Assembly (NCBI GenBank): GCA_013365325.1
Contig: JABVXV010000046.1
Location: forward strand, 277,999-341,998
Source: Dipetalonema caudispina
Taxonomy: Eukaryota > Nematoda > Chromadorea > Rhabditida > Onchocercidae
Direction of reading: 5' to 3'
DNA: 64,000 nucleotides
The notes below the pieces were generated by a model. The model was given only the letters and a program-made list of their open reading frames with translations. It searched no databases and had not been told where the DNA came from. Below are positions 51,517-64,000 of this stretch, piece by piece. A program made the translations under genes and the position numbers. Positions within the stretch are counted from its first letter, which is position 1. The number at the start of each line of letters is the position of its first letter.

Positions 51517-54500
51517 AGGAAATAAGATATTCAATAGTCCTGTTCCACACCGAAACAACAACTTTTCGAGAAGAAGAATGTATATCTGTGCATGCATTTC
51601 GAACTGTTCCCATTTTATAAGTCAAAGGTTAACTACAAAATTTTCAGACAAAGTTAAATTTCCAAACTTAATCATCAAATAAATAAAAATAGCGTCATTA
51701 GAAGAGATCTGGAGAATGTTAAAATCATGACATAAAACCGATCAAAAGACAGATAGAGCTTCAATTCTATTGCTATTGTTACCGACGATTCAACCAGTGC
51801 TAATTTGGATCATGATGTGTCGTACAAGAAATCAGACACTCCTTGACCCCTAAAGGCGATCTTTCTACCACTTCATCTATGTTATAGTGTGGGACAAAGA
51901 GTGTTATCCTTTAGATTATGAATTCAACTTTTATCGGGCTCTTTTGCATTCCTAAATGCCTGCAACAAGTTCGTTTACATCATTTAACAATGAATAAAAT
52001 AACTTAAATTAAAATTGAAAGTAACTCAGGCATCCTCATAGGACCATCGGTTGCAGCGTAGCGGTAGTTAATGCTGGATGTGGCTGTTAATTAGCGATAA
52101 TTAATTTGAGTGTGTATGAGAGAGGGGGTATGCATTTGCATGTCCACAACATGTACACATGCGCTCGCTGTTGCATGTTTGGAACTCACCAGCTGTATTT
52201 CAATTGATTAATTCAAATAGCCAAATGCTATATGGCATGAGTCAATTAAGGCACGGTATAGGGAGAGGTAGTTTAGAAGAATGTGAAAATATCAAAAAGA
52301 TTCTAACAAATATCGCTTTACATATATACTTGCAATAATAGAAAAAAAAAAAAGGTTATGAATGGTTACATTTTAGAAAATTCTGATCATGTTTTAAAAC
52401 TTAATAGAAATTTATTGAAAGTACCTATTAATAAAGTTTAACTTAAGATAACTTGCTTCAATATTTCAAGTAACCTTGCTTATTTCAGAGAATCATTTCG
52501 TTTATTAAAATACTCATCGATAATAGAATTCATAAAGAGAGAAGTCAATGTGAAGAGTAACTGTAGACAATCTTGATTTCATGAACATGGATCTGTTTTT
52601 TCAGCACTGAAAATGAGGAAGATTCATTAATTTCACTAAAGTTTAATTTTAGATTTGGAAAATTAATATCATTTCATGTGTACATACATATATACATCTT
52701 CATGTACATACCACACGTATAAGTACACATATAGCAGCAGCGGAAGCTTTCAAATTAATTACATGCTTTCTCTCTCTAATTAAGAAATTATTCTCATTTT
52801 CTACTTCTACATAGCAGCTGCAAGCTCAATTATAAAGGGCAGTGAATTTGAAAAACAAAACGAAAAAAAAAAAGCATAATAAATGCTACAAAAATTTGAA
52901 TATGTATTATATAGTAAAGGTTTAAGGTCAAAATAATGTTTCATCATATCACAAAGTGAATGAATCCTTCAAACAAACAGATAATCGTCGTCATGAGCAC
53001 TATTCTCATGCGGAAATTATTGATGAAAGAATGTCGATGGATTTATTCTTAACTTAGTTTTGAATTGCTTTTTACATGTTGCATGCGATATTTGGCTATA
53101 ATGCAAATTTTCCAGGCTTATTAAGATAAGTAAAGGAGGAAAGAGGACGACGCTATGTCGACATGATCTTGAAAGACTTAGAGAACGTAAAATTAAAAAA
53201 TGAAATTAGATAGTTTATTTTTCATAATTATGCTTCAAAATTAGAGAAGAGCTGGTTTGCGCATTTCATTGGGCGCATAACAGGTTAAATCTCACGAGAT
53301 TTGAATTACCAGTAGTTTTGCAGGTTAAATGTTCTAACTTTGTCTACTTCTTTTAAATTAAACAAGTAATTAGTCGAAAGCTATAATTTCTAGAAGCTTT
53401 ATACAATTGAAAGTTAGAAGGCAATAAGAATGAATGGCAAGTGGGGAAAAAACAAGGACGAAGTAAGGTTTCTAATTATTAAATTAAAAAAGTTCCAATT
53501 ATTCCAAGCATATTTTAAAAGTTTTATTTTCTCTTCATATTCTGCAATAAAAAAGAAATGAAATGTTTTAGCGACTTAAATGTAAGCTTTCCTAAAAAGA
53601 ATTGTGTGTGATCATCCTATAATGAGTGGTAAGTTATAATGAAATAAAAGACAGTTGAAGTAAAGTTAGGAATAAGCCAACTCAAACTATTCAGCTTCTA
53701 TAAATAATTATGTCTGATTATATTAAATTGAATATTAACTTTTCGATATCACCTTTGGATTCCTTGAGTATCATCAAAACACATTGCAGGTAATAATAGA
53801 ATGTTCTGAGGTGTGACAAAATGGCTTCGAACGATTGTCAACATGGCCGTTGGAAAGAGAAAAAGACCTTCCCTGATAATAATTTAGATGAAAAAAAGAA
53901 AAAAAAAAACGCCTTGTTATTAGTTTTCAATATGATTTCAAAATCACCTAGATTATTAAATCTTTCATTACCATTATAAAACTTAACAATGCGGAATGAA
54001 TTAAACATTTTAATAGTTTGATAGTATAAATATGACAGATTTGATAGAAGTAATGTAAAGGGAAAACTATAAAAAGATGTCTATGAAAGTAATCAGCCAA
54101 TTCTTGAGTATCTCAGGATAATTTGAAAATTGTTGATTGAGGTTACTTAAGTTGGAAAGCGAAATAAGGAATGAATGAGTGCATATATATCAGGAAGAGA
54201 ATTTTTGGATGTAATTAATACGGAGCCAATTAAGATAATGCAATTTAGTCGAGGCAAGCAATCACCAATTGCTGTCTATACAAACTACAGAGGTGCTTGG
54301 CCTGGAATTCGTAAGTCCTATGGGTCCTTACTCTGTCAAGCGCAATTTCATTCACTCGAGAAGGTTAAAAATTGATTCGTCGTTTAATTTTGTAATGATT
54401 TTTAAATCAATAAATTAAACTACCGAGAAAGTACTCGAGCAAATCGATACGTTGTATATCTCGATTAATTACAAGGTATATTACTCGCCTATATTATTCG

Positions 54501-57500
54501 CCAAAAGGACAAATAATTACCTAACCTTCCCTTCAAGAAAGTAACTTTCTTGTTGCTTGCTCTAAAAGTGCTTGGTTTAAACTAGAACGATAATCTATCC
54601 AATAACTATCTCTTTTGTCTAATACGATTGGAGATTAACGGTTTCACGACAGAAGCAGATATCTTGAATGGACACAATATCTTGAAAGAAATGATCGAAA
54701 TTAGTTGCACCTTCTTCAAAATTACGGGATGTCAAGTTCGCAAAGATACTTCTATTTCGGATATCACTTTGCAGAAGTCGATAAATAATAGGCGAACGAT
54801 TCTCTCAACATATTTAAGATCTGGAAAAAAAAGGAAAATCTTTCTAAGATACGTAGCTTTTGGATTAAGCCGACACGAAGGCGGTATTATCAAAAATATA
54901 CTCTCTTTGACAAATGTTATCAGTGAAAGGAAAAAAACCAAATTTTCAATGGAGAAAAAATTATGATTAATCTATCACACATTGTTAAAAAATATATTGA
55001 GCACTGTACAATTTCAAAGATATCTTAGAAAAGTCCCTAAAAATTGACCTCGTCGGAAAAATGAATAGTAAGTATATGCTGGGTCAAACCACTGTAGAAT
55101 ATATTTCTCGCAACAACTTAAAAATAAGAAAACATTGAATTCAGAGCTAACCAGTAAAAGCCACTGATCCTATTTAGAGTCCAACTAACAAATGGATAGA
55201 AAATTATCCCAGAAGACTTATTGTACTAAATGACGGAAGAGCCTTTCGTGTGATCTTCAGTTAGAAATAAATAATTGTAAAGGCCAAAAAGTCGATTACA
55301 TATTTTGCATATTAGCTTTCGATAATTGAAACCACTGACAAAATAAGGAATTTTTGGATAAAATATTGCACAAAAAAGACATTTGTTGTATGAAAAAAAA
55401 AGGAAAAAATAAAGAAAGGAAGGACCGAACAAAGTAATGAAGTAGTATGGAAGGCAATGAGATAGTGGATAGGATAGCATAGGCATGGCACTGATATCTC
55501 AAATATTCGATGAAATTAACTGCTTCCACACTTTTCCTGCCAATTTGAGATGTCCGGATTGGAGGTATGAAGTATGTTTGAAATCGGATAGATCCTTGCT
55601 TTGCTTTAACATTTCTCTTGATAGAGATTTAATTCCTGAGAAAGCATTTAACAACTTTCGACAGTTTATTTCATATTACAAATTAAGACTAAAATTTGAG
55701 TAAAGAATATGAAGTTTGGAGTGGAAAATTTGTTCGAAACTTCAGACAAAAGCATTAATACATTCGCGAAATTAATCCATTTAAATTGAGATGATATTGT
55801 GACTGTCACCTTTGCCTTTGTATATTTCTTCCTCTTTACTTAATCGCAATTCTAAGGACTTTGGATTTTGTTTGATATTTTTTATCTAGTATTTGATTTC
55901 AAACTGTTTAGGATAAAAATTCAAATCAAGCAGTACAGAAATAAAAATTCTTTTTTTAATGTTTTAAGAGACTTGAAAAAAAGGTCTCAAAACATCTTTT
56001 AGTGCAATGTTTTAACGCATATCCAAATTAGACCTAATAAAATGCTAAACTGAGCATTAAAGTATATACGATATGGACATATAATCAGTTTTTTGTCGAG
56101 CATTTTCAAAAAATTAGGATTCAAATGAAAAATTGCTTTATGAGGAATAACCGAAAGGTCGAATTTAATCGTTCTGAATGGTTGCTTGGTTGGTTTCCAG
56201 GAAACTGAAATTTTTGGTTACCAAATCAAAACTATCAAAGTAATGAGAATAACCCTTTATTCAAATAAAATATTCGTTTGCACAGACGCGCGTTAAAATT
56301 CTCAATGAGGGATAGATCAGCTAACACACTGTCATAAAGGAGCTGTTAATGCTAAAATACTGTGAAGATATATGTCCTAAGTGGTTTAGGCAAACTTTGC
56401 TTACAATATCTGACTAGAAAGGGTTCAGGTGGTAGTTTGATATCTGTCATGGAGAACACAAAAAAAAAAGAAGGGAAGAAACTTTCTCCACTTTGGAATA
56501 TTAATCACAAACTATTTAAATATGAAATGAGGCTTATTATCTCAAACATATCATCCTCTATCAAATAATATTTGATGTTGATGGCAACCTAAAATAATTT
56601 CCTAAGGATAGTTTATCTCATTAACTGGTTTGAATGGCTGATGTAAATTACTGATAAGCACTATGATCGTTAAATATTGATAAAATCTAAAGTTTGACGG
56701 ATTTTTGCAATACAAATTATATTCCTAACTCATCTTTTAACATTATTTTCTGTGATAAAGTGGTGTAAAAGTGAAACAAAATAGCTTCGAAATAGGAATA
56801 TATATATAAGTGCAACCTGAATAAATAAATTCAGTTAACCATTTATTAATTTCCTACTGATATATACCTTGTTGCGAAATTTTATCGATGTAGTTATATT
56901 ATAAATTAATACATTTAGAGGTGCAATTTTCTCTCCTTGTACAATTTTTTCAAAATAAGCAGATTTTCCTCATTCAAAAGGATTTGTAGGAAAAGTATCG
57001 ATCAAGAAGTACAGAAATTTAAAACTTGTCATCTTTTTCTTTTGTTTCTTTTGTGGGTGTAAAAAAAAAGGGTGCAAAAGAGCAACAAAACTTGCAAATA
57101 TCTTTAAAGCTCCATTAATTTACACAAAAAATTTCAATCCCGAAAAAATTGATGACCGAAAATTTAAAAAAAAAAAATCTTTTAAGTTTGGAATAGTACA
57201 CACTTCATTATTTCCTTCAAAAATTATTTCGGTTCAAGTTCGATGGTGTCCTTTAGGGAATGCTTCGAAAGGAGGTAGGATCGAAGAAGGCAGCTTGATA
57301 TCGAGGCGGAGAAATGTGAAGGAAAGCTACAAAGCATACACAAAATAATAGCTTAGCAAAGGTGGCGGTCACATCAAAGTGAATTTTTTTTTAATCTGGA
57401 CAGACAGACATATAGATATAAACAGACGGACAAACATCCATATATATATTTATATATATATTGGACGGATGGATGGACCAGCGGACTTAAAATTTTATAA

Positions 57501-57547
57501 GCAAATTATACATGTTAAAAAACAGCTTGCTTTTGGAAGAGTGGAGA

Positions 57548-57793
57548 ATGAGAACACATTTCAATTCTTTTATACTTCCGCTCGATGTAATTTGCGATAT
57601 GCTAAAATTTGATGATGCCTGTGAAATGGCTCCTCAACACTCTCATCACTATAGTACCTATGGTGTAACAAAAATTATAATCAGTAAACCTGAAAAGTTG
57701 AAATTAGCTAAACATAAGTTATACGAAATTTACCAAAATCAATGTGAAAGATATTTTAGAGATCCGAGAAACAATCAGCGCTCTTTTATTTGA
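57548..57793 (+). CDS. Small open frame with F-box-like start, unrecognised
   Basis: This ATG-initiated frame of 81 codons starts MRTHFNSFILPLDVICDMLK. The LPLDVICDMLKF string resembles the beginning of nematode F-box domains (Leu-Pro, then an acidic/hydrophobic helix). The rest (APQHSHHYSTYGVTKIIISK and a basic tail) matches nothing I know, and the second half of an F-box is not visible. It could be a small gene, a degenerate F-box fragment or chance, since frames of this size are expected in AT-rich DNA. Confidence 0.2.
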   Translation: MRTHFNSFILPLDVICDMLKFDDACEMAPQHSHHYSTYGVTKIIISKPEKLKLAKHKLYEIYQNQCERYFRDPRNNQRSFI

Positions 57794-60700
57794 AGTAATA
57801 ACATTTTAGAAATTATAAGCCGATAATGTGAAGACATTGGAGAAATATGAATTGTTCAAATGGATAACATGATATGATTATGCTAATTTAATGGATGTTG
57901 TTTTAACTGATAACCTCTTAAAAAATAACTTAAAATCTTAATAATATGGTCAGACATTACTAATGTTGATTCCAAACGATATTTTCCATAACCACTGATG
58001 ATTAATTCTAATGTGATAACGAGGTTGAAGCCAAGATTCTCTGAGGCCCTATTTGTTGCAAAATGTTGCGAGCTTCGTATTATATTTGTAATAGGAATTT
58101 AATGATTAATAATCAATAGGTCATCGTTCAACAATGTATATTATAATAAGCGTTACATTATTCTATTTTAAAAACAACTTGATGCTTCAAGATAATACAA
58201 ATCATGTCAACAATATGACAAGATAGCTACAATGGATTACTGGATGGCCTAGGCCATAATGGTGATCATTCGGGCCTAAAAACGTAGAAATTAATTCAAG
58301 AGGGGTTGGAGCAACAGAGCACTCATTTCCTCGTAATCAAAGTGGAAATGACTTAGTAGGAGAGGATTTTCGTTTCAAGTGAAATGAGGCACCTCAAGGT
58401 TCCCTTCTCACACTGATTAAATAAATAATCAAATCAAGCCTAATCCACTCAAAGTCTTTTCTCATCATTCTTGTTGCTGTTGCTGGTTATACATGAAATC
58501 CTAAAATCATTTAATTCCTCTCATTTATTTTGCAGAAAGGAAAGGCCTAAGAACGAATGGATGAATCCATGGAATGATAGGCCTTGATATAAGCTTTGGA
58601 TAGATGATGAAAGCGAAAGCACCGACAGCTTAAATAACTACTAAAAGGCTGATTAATTCGTCCTGTCCAACCCTTTTTTCGCCTTCTTTTCCCCCTCCAC
58701 CCACCTCCTCCTTTTCGCCTTTTCAAAGCCATAAAGCAATTGAACTAAAAAGATGAATAAATTGAAAATCACCACAAAACGCCCCGTCCTGTCCCACTTC
58801 CCGCCCAACCACAGCACGGTAAAGCGCATATGATTAAGGCTTGTATCTTTACAGCTAGCATCAGAATGTTCTTCCTATGGACGCGAATTCGAAATTCATT
58901 ACCAATCAAATGAACCTATGACAGGTGCGCTTGGCTTTCTTGGCAAGTAACGCTTCACATTTCAGAATCCCAAAAGGTTTACCATTTGATGTGAAAATCA
59001 ATTACATTTCTTGTCAATAATGTCCTTAGAAGAGAATCCTTTTGGTTTTAAAAAATTTCTTGTATACCTTACCTTTCTATTACAGATGTGTTAATTTATT
59101 GAGTTTAAAAACTTTTTTAATCACATGGGCTACTAGGAAGAAGCTCAAATTTCCTTGGTTAGTTTGTCAGTGCTTCAGACCGCTTGGCTTTTATAGGCCA
59201 GTACAAAAAAGTATTGCTGGCTCATTTAAATCTTGCGATGTTATCCAACTGCTTCTAATCTCATACTACGATCAAATTTACAGGACGAATTTTATGGCAT
59301 TTACTAAGTGAATTGATTGTGATAGAAATATTTATATTAAATTAACTTTAGTAAATTGGAAAGCTTAATGTTAAGGTTTTTAGGAGTAGAAGTATGACTT
59401 AACAACTTCTAAATTCTTTCAAAATTTTCTTCCTTTCTTCCAACATGTTAAGAAGTAATGGGATGTAGGAACCGAGGCGAGAAAGAAGTAAAATGGGATG
59501 CTAATGAGACACAGGCATTCATCACATATAGGCACACACTTGAACACAATTTTGGGTCCTCATTTGAATTTTCACAAAAGTTTTCGAGAAAGATAAAAGA
59601 TGACAATTTTTGATGAGAGATTGATTGCAGAATGGTGAAATTTGGAGAATGTTGACGACATGAGTAGGACAGATAGAGTATTGCAAGGCTAAGCCTCTGT
59701 TTCATTAGCAATCAGACAAGTTTTGATTAATAATTAGGGATGGAGCGATTTGTGGAATTGAATTATGTCTGCCCAGTATGTATGTGCGGGCCTAATTTGC
59801 CCAAAATCTTTTCCCTCATTCGTCTTCCTTTCAAATGCCAATTGATTTAGAAAGCAGCGAAATCAAAGTTTTCATGAAATTATGCTAGTGCTAGCATTGA
59901 AGCAATTTGAATTACTTAACTTTCCAGAACTAGCAAAAGAATTTCTTATTTAATAGGAAGGGTTGGTTTAACTAACACTGAGATCAAACCTTTCGATCGT
60001 CACTACAATTTAAGTACCATGTGATTCAACCACTAGGCTTCCAAGTCTGGAGAATTGTTAGATCAGTGGATTCTCAAATGTTTCATGAATTTTTAAATAT
60101 GCCGTATATTAAGGCTCCAAATATTTGCATAACAGCACTAAAAAGCCTTTTATAACACTTAAAAATGGAACTGTTCTATCAAGTTACGAGAGCTGCGACA
60201 ATAATGGTACATTACATTTATCTTGCGCTTATCATGAAATTGCGGATATTTGCCGCTTGACTTCATTTATGTTGTTCTTATTTACGTGAAAGAAATGTTG
60301 TAAATGGCGTATGATTCATTCAGAATCAAGTTTCTGGATGTGAACTGTGAATCAAGAAATCAAAACTATTTTTATGGAAATAATAAGAAAGAATTGAAAT
60401 GGAAGCAAATGACTTTGATTCATTGGTAATTATGCTTCGCCAATTGAAATTTAAGCTTAACGAATTTTCGCATGACACTAAAATTCAATAACACTTAAAG
60501 GATAGCAATCAATCAGGAAGTAATTTTTGAAACGTCGAGAGTAAAGTAAACATTTTCGAAAATTTTCCACAGTGAAAAATCACTTTTTCAGATTAAATTC
60601 ACTTCATCATCGCATTATCTCGTACTGCTATGTTCTCTGAGTATCTTAATCTCTTTAAAACTATGTTTAGACATAAGTACAAGCAATTATTAACGATGTC

Positions 60701-62276
60701 AATACGAACAGAAAGAATTACGGGTTCAGGACTCTACCTATGGAGACTTGATGACTGGTGTTTCTGAACAAAAGCGAAATTTTAAAAATGACACAAAAGC
60801 TGTCAAAAGCAGTGGAATATGAGAAAAAGTTGCAAGAAGAGGTGGAATGTTTGAAGGATTACGACGATTATAAAATAGCGGAATATGTAATGTTTCATTA
60901 TTGATATTAAACTTGGATCTCTTTGGGAGAATCAATCACGAACGATCGTATCGAAAGCGGCTTTACATCACTATCATTTACGATCTGAATGTATAATTTG
61001 GATGCTAATGTTTATGAATAAACAAATGGATGAAAACAATAAGAAACATTCAGAGAAATAACAATTTTTACTTACAGCGCTTCTAAATAAAAGGAAGTGA
61101 TATTTTTACGTATGGATTATCCATGAATGATGAATCGATAATATATATGTTTTTGTTTTCAGTGATCCAAACCATAACACACTTCATATTCATCAAAGCC
61201 TAAATCTCTAACAACTCTTTTATGACTGAGAGAATATTTTCTTGTCGATGACAATAATCATCATTTGTGATTACAATGAAACCTTCGTTTTCATTCTCTA
61301 TTCTGTCGTGCAAGCCAAAATAAAGTTTCTGTTTTTGTCCAGAACATTAAAATTAGCATTTTTCCTTTCTCAAATACTTCACTTAGCAAACTTTATACTG
61401 ATCATTCAAGTGACTTCTTCTATACGACTTTTTTATCCACAATATTCTTCTTGCACATTATCCTACGGGCAAACTTGTTTGATCAAATAAGGATACAATG
61501 GTTTACTGCTACAGATTTATTGTTTTCCGGTCACAGCATTCCATTTCCATTAAATGGAATTAATGATTTCCATGGTACATCAAATTACATAGTGTTTAAT
61601 GCAAAAGGAAATGATTGTTCAGCTATGGATTTATTATTATTAACTCATTTTAGATACTTCGATATTTCCTAAATTTGAATCGTTAAAACAGTATTCCCAA
61701 GTATTGTAATAAAGTTCCCTCTAAATGGCTTACTGTCATCATACTATGCCCCGTCAAACTTTTTCAATTTACAAGTATCGAACATTTTATTTCATCCATA
61801 TGGTAGTAATAAGGAACATCAGATTTCTTGCTAACGATTATCAAATTACAGAAATTATCTAATTATATAAATAATCATACAGTTACAGATAATACAATCT
61901 TTACACGAAGCTTTCTTTAGTATTCGAGTAGATGAAGTCAGTGGTCGTTAAAATAATACACTACACTTTATTTCATTTTCAAGAATCTTTTGGTAATTTC
62001 AGTTTTTCTTCAGTTTCTAGTCTTTCGAGTTGCCCTTGGGACTAAAAAGTTTCAAACAATTTATCCTTTACATCTAAGTATTTTTCTCTCTAATACACTT
62101 TGTTCTACTATTTTAAAAGTAAGTTCATCCATATCCATTACAAGCAGTATGATTGCACCATTTAATTGTACTCGCAACGATCCTAATCGATTTCTACATC
62201 TTCAGATTCAGTTACCCTAAACTACTTATACGTGGATTCCACGTGTAAATAATTTCCCTATCTCATTACTGTTCGG
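57794..62276. other. AT-rich intergenic stretch
   Basis: About 4.5 kb. Short open frames occur on both strands (for example plus strand 61484-61672) but have no recognised domain or paired splice context. No repeats of note. Confidence 0.55.
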
Positions 62277-62480
62277 TTATTTGATTCCTTTGTTTTTATT
62301 CTTTTGACGTTTTCCATTATCGTTCAACAAAGTCGTCTGATCCAATAACCCGTCGTTCACCATCGATTGTTGGAAATTGAAATATTTGCTGCGATCTTTG
62401 TTGAATTGGACAAAAACATCATATGAATATGGTTTTTCGTACGGATAGTAGTCACTGAGTTCAAAGGGTAAAATAGTTTG
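62277..62480 (-). CDS. Possible terminal exon of an unrecognised gene
   Basis: This segment has 67 codons plus a TAA stop, entered at CAGAGCTAG (62481). The product contains FELSDYYPYEKPYSYDVFVQ, then FNKDRSKYFNFQQS and a basic tail ending KRQKNKNKGIK. Composition and the charged tail look like a genuine C-terminus. It joins in phase 0 to the segment at 62557. I do not recognise the family, and the acceptor is weak. Confidence 0.3.
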   Translation of the reverse strand, partial: QTILPFELSDYYPYEKPYSYDVFVQFNKDRSKYFNFQQSMVNDGLLDQTTLLNDNGKRQKNKNKGIK

Positions 62481-62556
62481 CTAGCTCTGAGATCCAAATC
62501 CATATTCGTCAATATTATCAAGTTATGGAAATTTTAAGGAATGGACTTCATCTTAC

Positions 62557-62767
62557 TTCTTCTATGTTTGTGATCACTCCGTGTGACACGAATCGAAGGC
62601 AAAGCCGATTTTCTTTTTCCGCACTCAGTTCAACACTGTTGCTTCGATTCTTAGCTAAGACCATTTTTGTACTGAATAGCCGAATATTGTTCTTCACTTC
62701 ATCAAAGCCTTTCAATATCCATGATCGGAAAAAACCAATAACATTGATGTGCTTACTGATCCTAATG
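62557..62767 (-). CDS. Possible penultimate exon of the same unrecognised gene
   Basis: This segment has 70 codons after one base, from ATAATTTAG (62768) or alternatively GGATCAG (62756) to donor GTAAGA at 62551-62556. The product includes SWILKGFDEVKNNIRLFSTK and ELSAEKENRLCLRFVSHG. It is separated by a 76-base gap, typical of a short nematode intron, from the segment at 62277. No domain is recognised, and the opposite strand is also open over this stretch, which weakens the case. Confidence 0.3.

Positions 62768-64000
<1,233 letters not shown>

Larger units (their letters stand above)
47932..57540. other. AT-rich region upstream of zfh-2 without a confident gene
   Basis: About 9.6 kb of AT-rich sequence. 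It includes a run of 25 A (48287-48311), the two tiny exon candidates at 49099 and 50294, a perfect 31-bp tandem duplication (51455-51516) and chance-length open frames at 54175-54375 and 54628-54966. It may contain the zfh-2 promoter, an undetected first exon or distant control elements; none can be identified from sequence alone. Confidence 0.55.

Noticed and set aside
54628..54966. Plus-strand open frame of about 112 codons
   Set aside because: Starts at TTG, no acceptor nearby, no recognised domain, and the opposite strand is also partly open.
61484..61672. Plus-strand frame with protein-like composition (SGHSIPFPLNGINDFHG)
   Set aside because: No recognised family and no clear splice context; kept only as a chance-level candidate.

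Overview
The window looks like nematode nuclear DNA, probably from a parasitic species with long introns (filarial or spirurid type). The organism call is inference. It rests on an AT-rich sequence, minus-strand introns that mostly end in a TTTTCAG-like acceptor, many microsatellites, and one conserved animal developmental gene whose exons can be joined in phase. I saw no prokaryotic genes, operons, CRISPR arrays, rRNA or tRNA, and no clear transposon.

The main content is one gene on the minus strand, the nematode orthologue of zfh-2 (vertebrate ZFHX3/ZFHX4, Drosophila zfh2), a giant C2H2 zinc-finger plus homeobox transcription factor. I could join 24 exons between 47931 and 17 into one open frame of 1,252 codons; every junction agrees in phase and most agree with the family's protein order. 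From the N-terminal side (high coordinates) the model runs: tentative acidic and Ser/Thr-rich exons (47.9-43.3 kb); a Ser/Thr-rich linker (42.2 kb); the very conserved pair of fingers with the [17 protein letters not shown] block between them (41.1-40.5 kb); finger pairs at 40.2-39.7 kb and 30.1-28.7 kb; fingers at 18.2-10.4 kb, 7.3-7.1 kb and 6.5-5.6 kb; a Gln/Ala-rich linker (3.1 kb); a last finger (1.9 kb); and the first homeodomain (0.5-0.3 kb). The gene runs off the left edge: the remaining homeodomains expected in this family, any later fingers and the stop codon are outside the window. The true start codon and first exon were not found.

Most of 2-43 kb is intron. Two introns, about 9.6 and 10.4 kb, interrupt the finger array. 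About half of the fingers are themselves split by an intron. One finger is only half present in the spliced model, which points to a missed exon in the 10.4-kb intron or to real loss.

Right of 48 kb there is no confident gene. It is AT-rich intergenic sequence or far-upstream zfh-2 sequence with simple repeats, a 31-bp perfect tandem duplication, two very short exon-like segments, a weak F-box-like open frame near 57.6 kb and a possible two-exon gene end on the minus strand near 62.3-62.8 kb. The right edge is a pure ATT trinucleotide array that runs out of the window.

Residue numbers in the entries refer to the 1,252-codon partial model, starting at the exon at 47799-47931.
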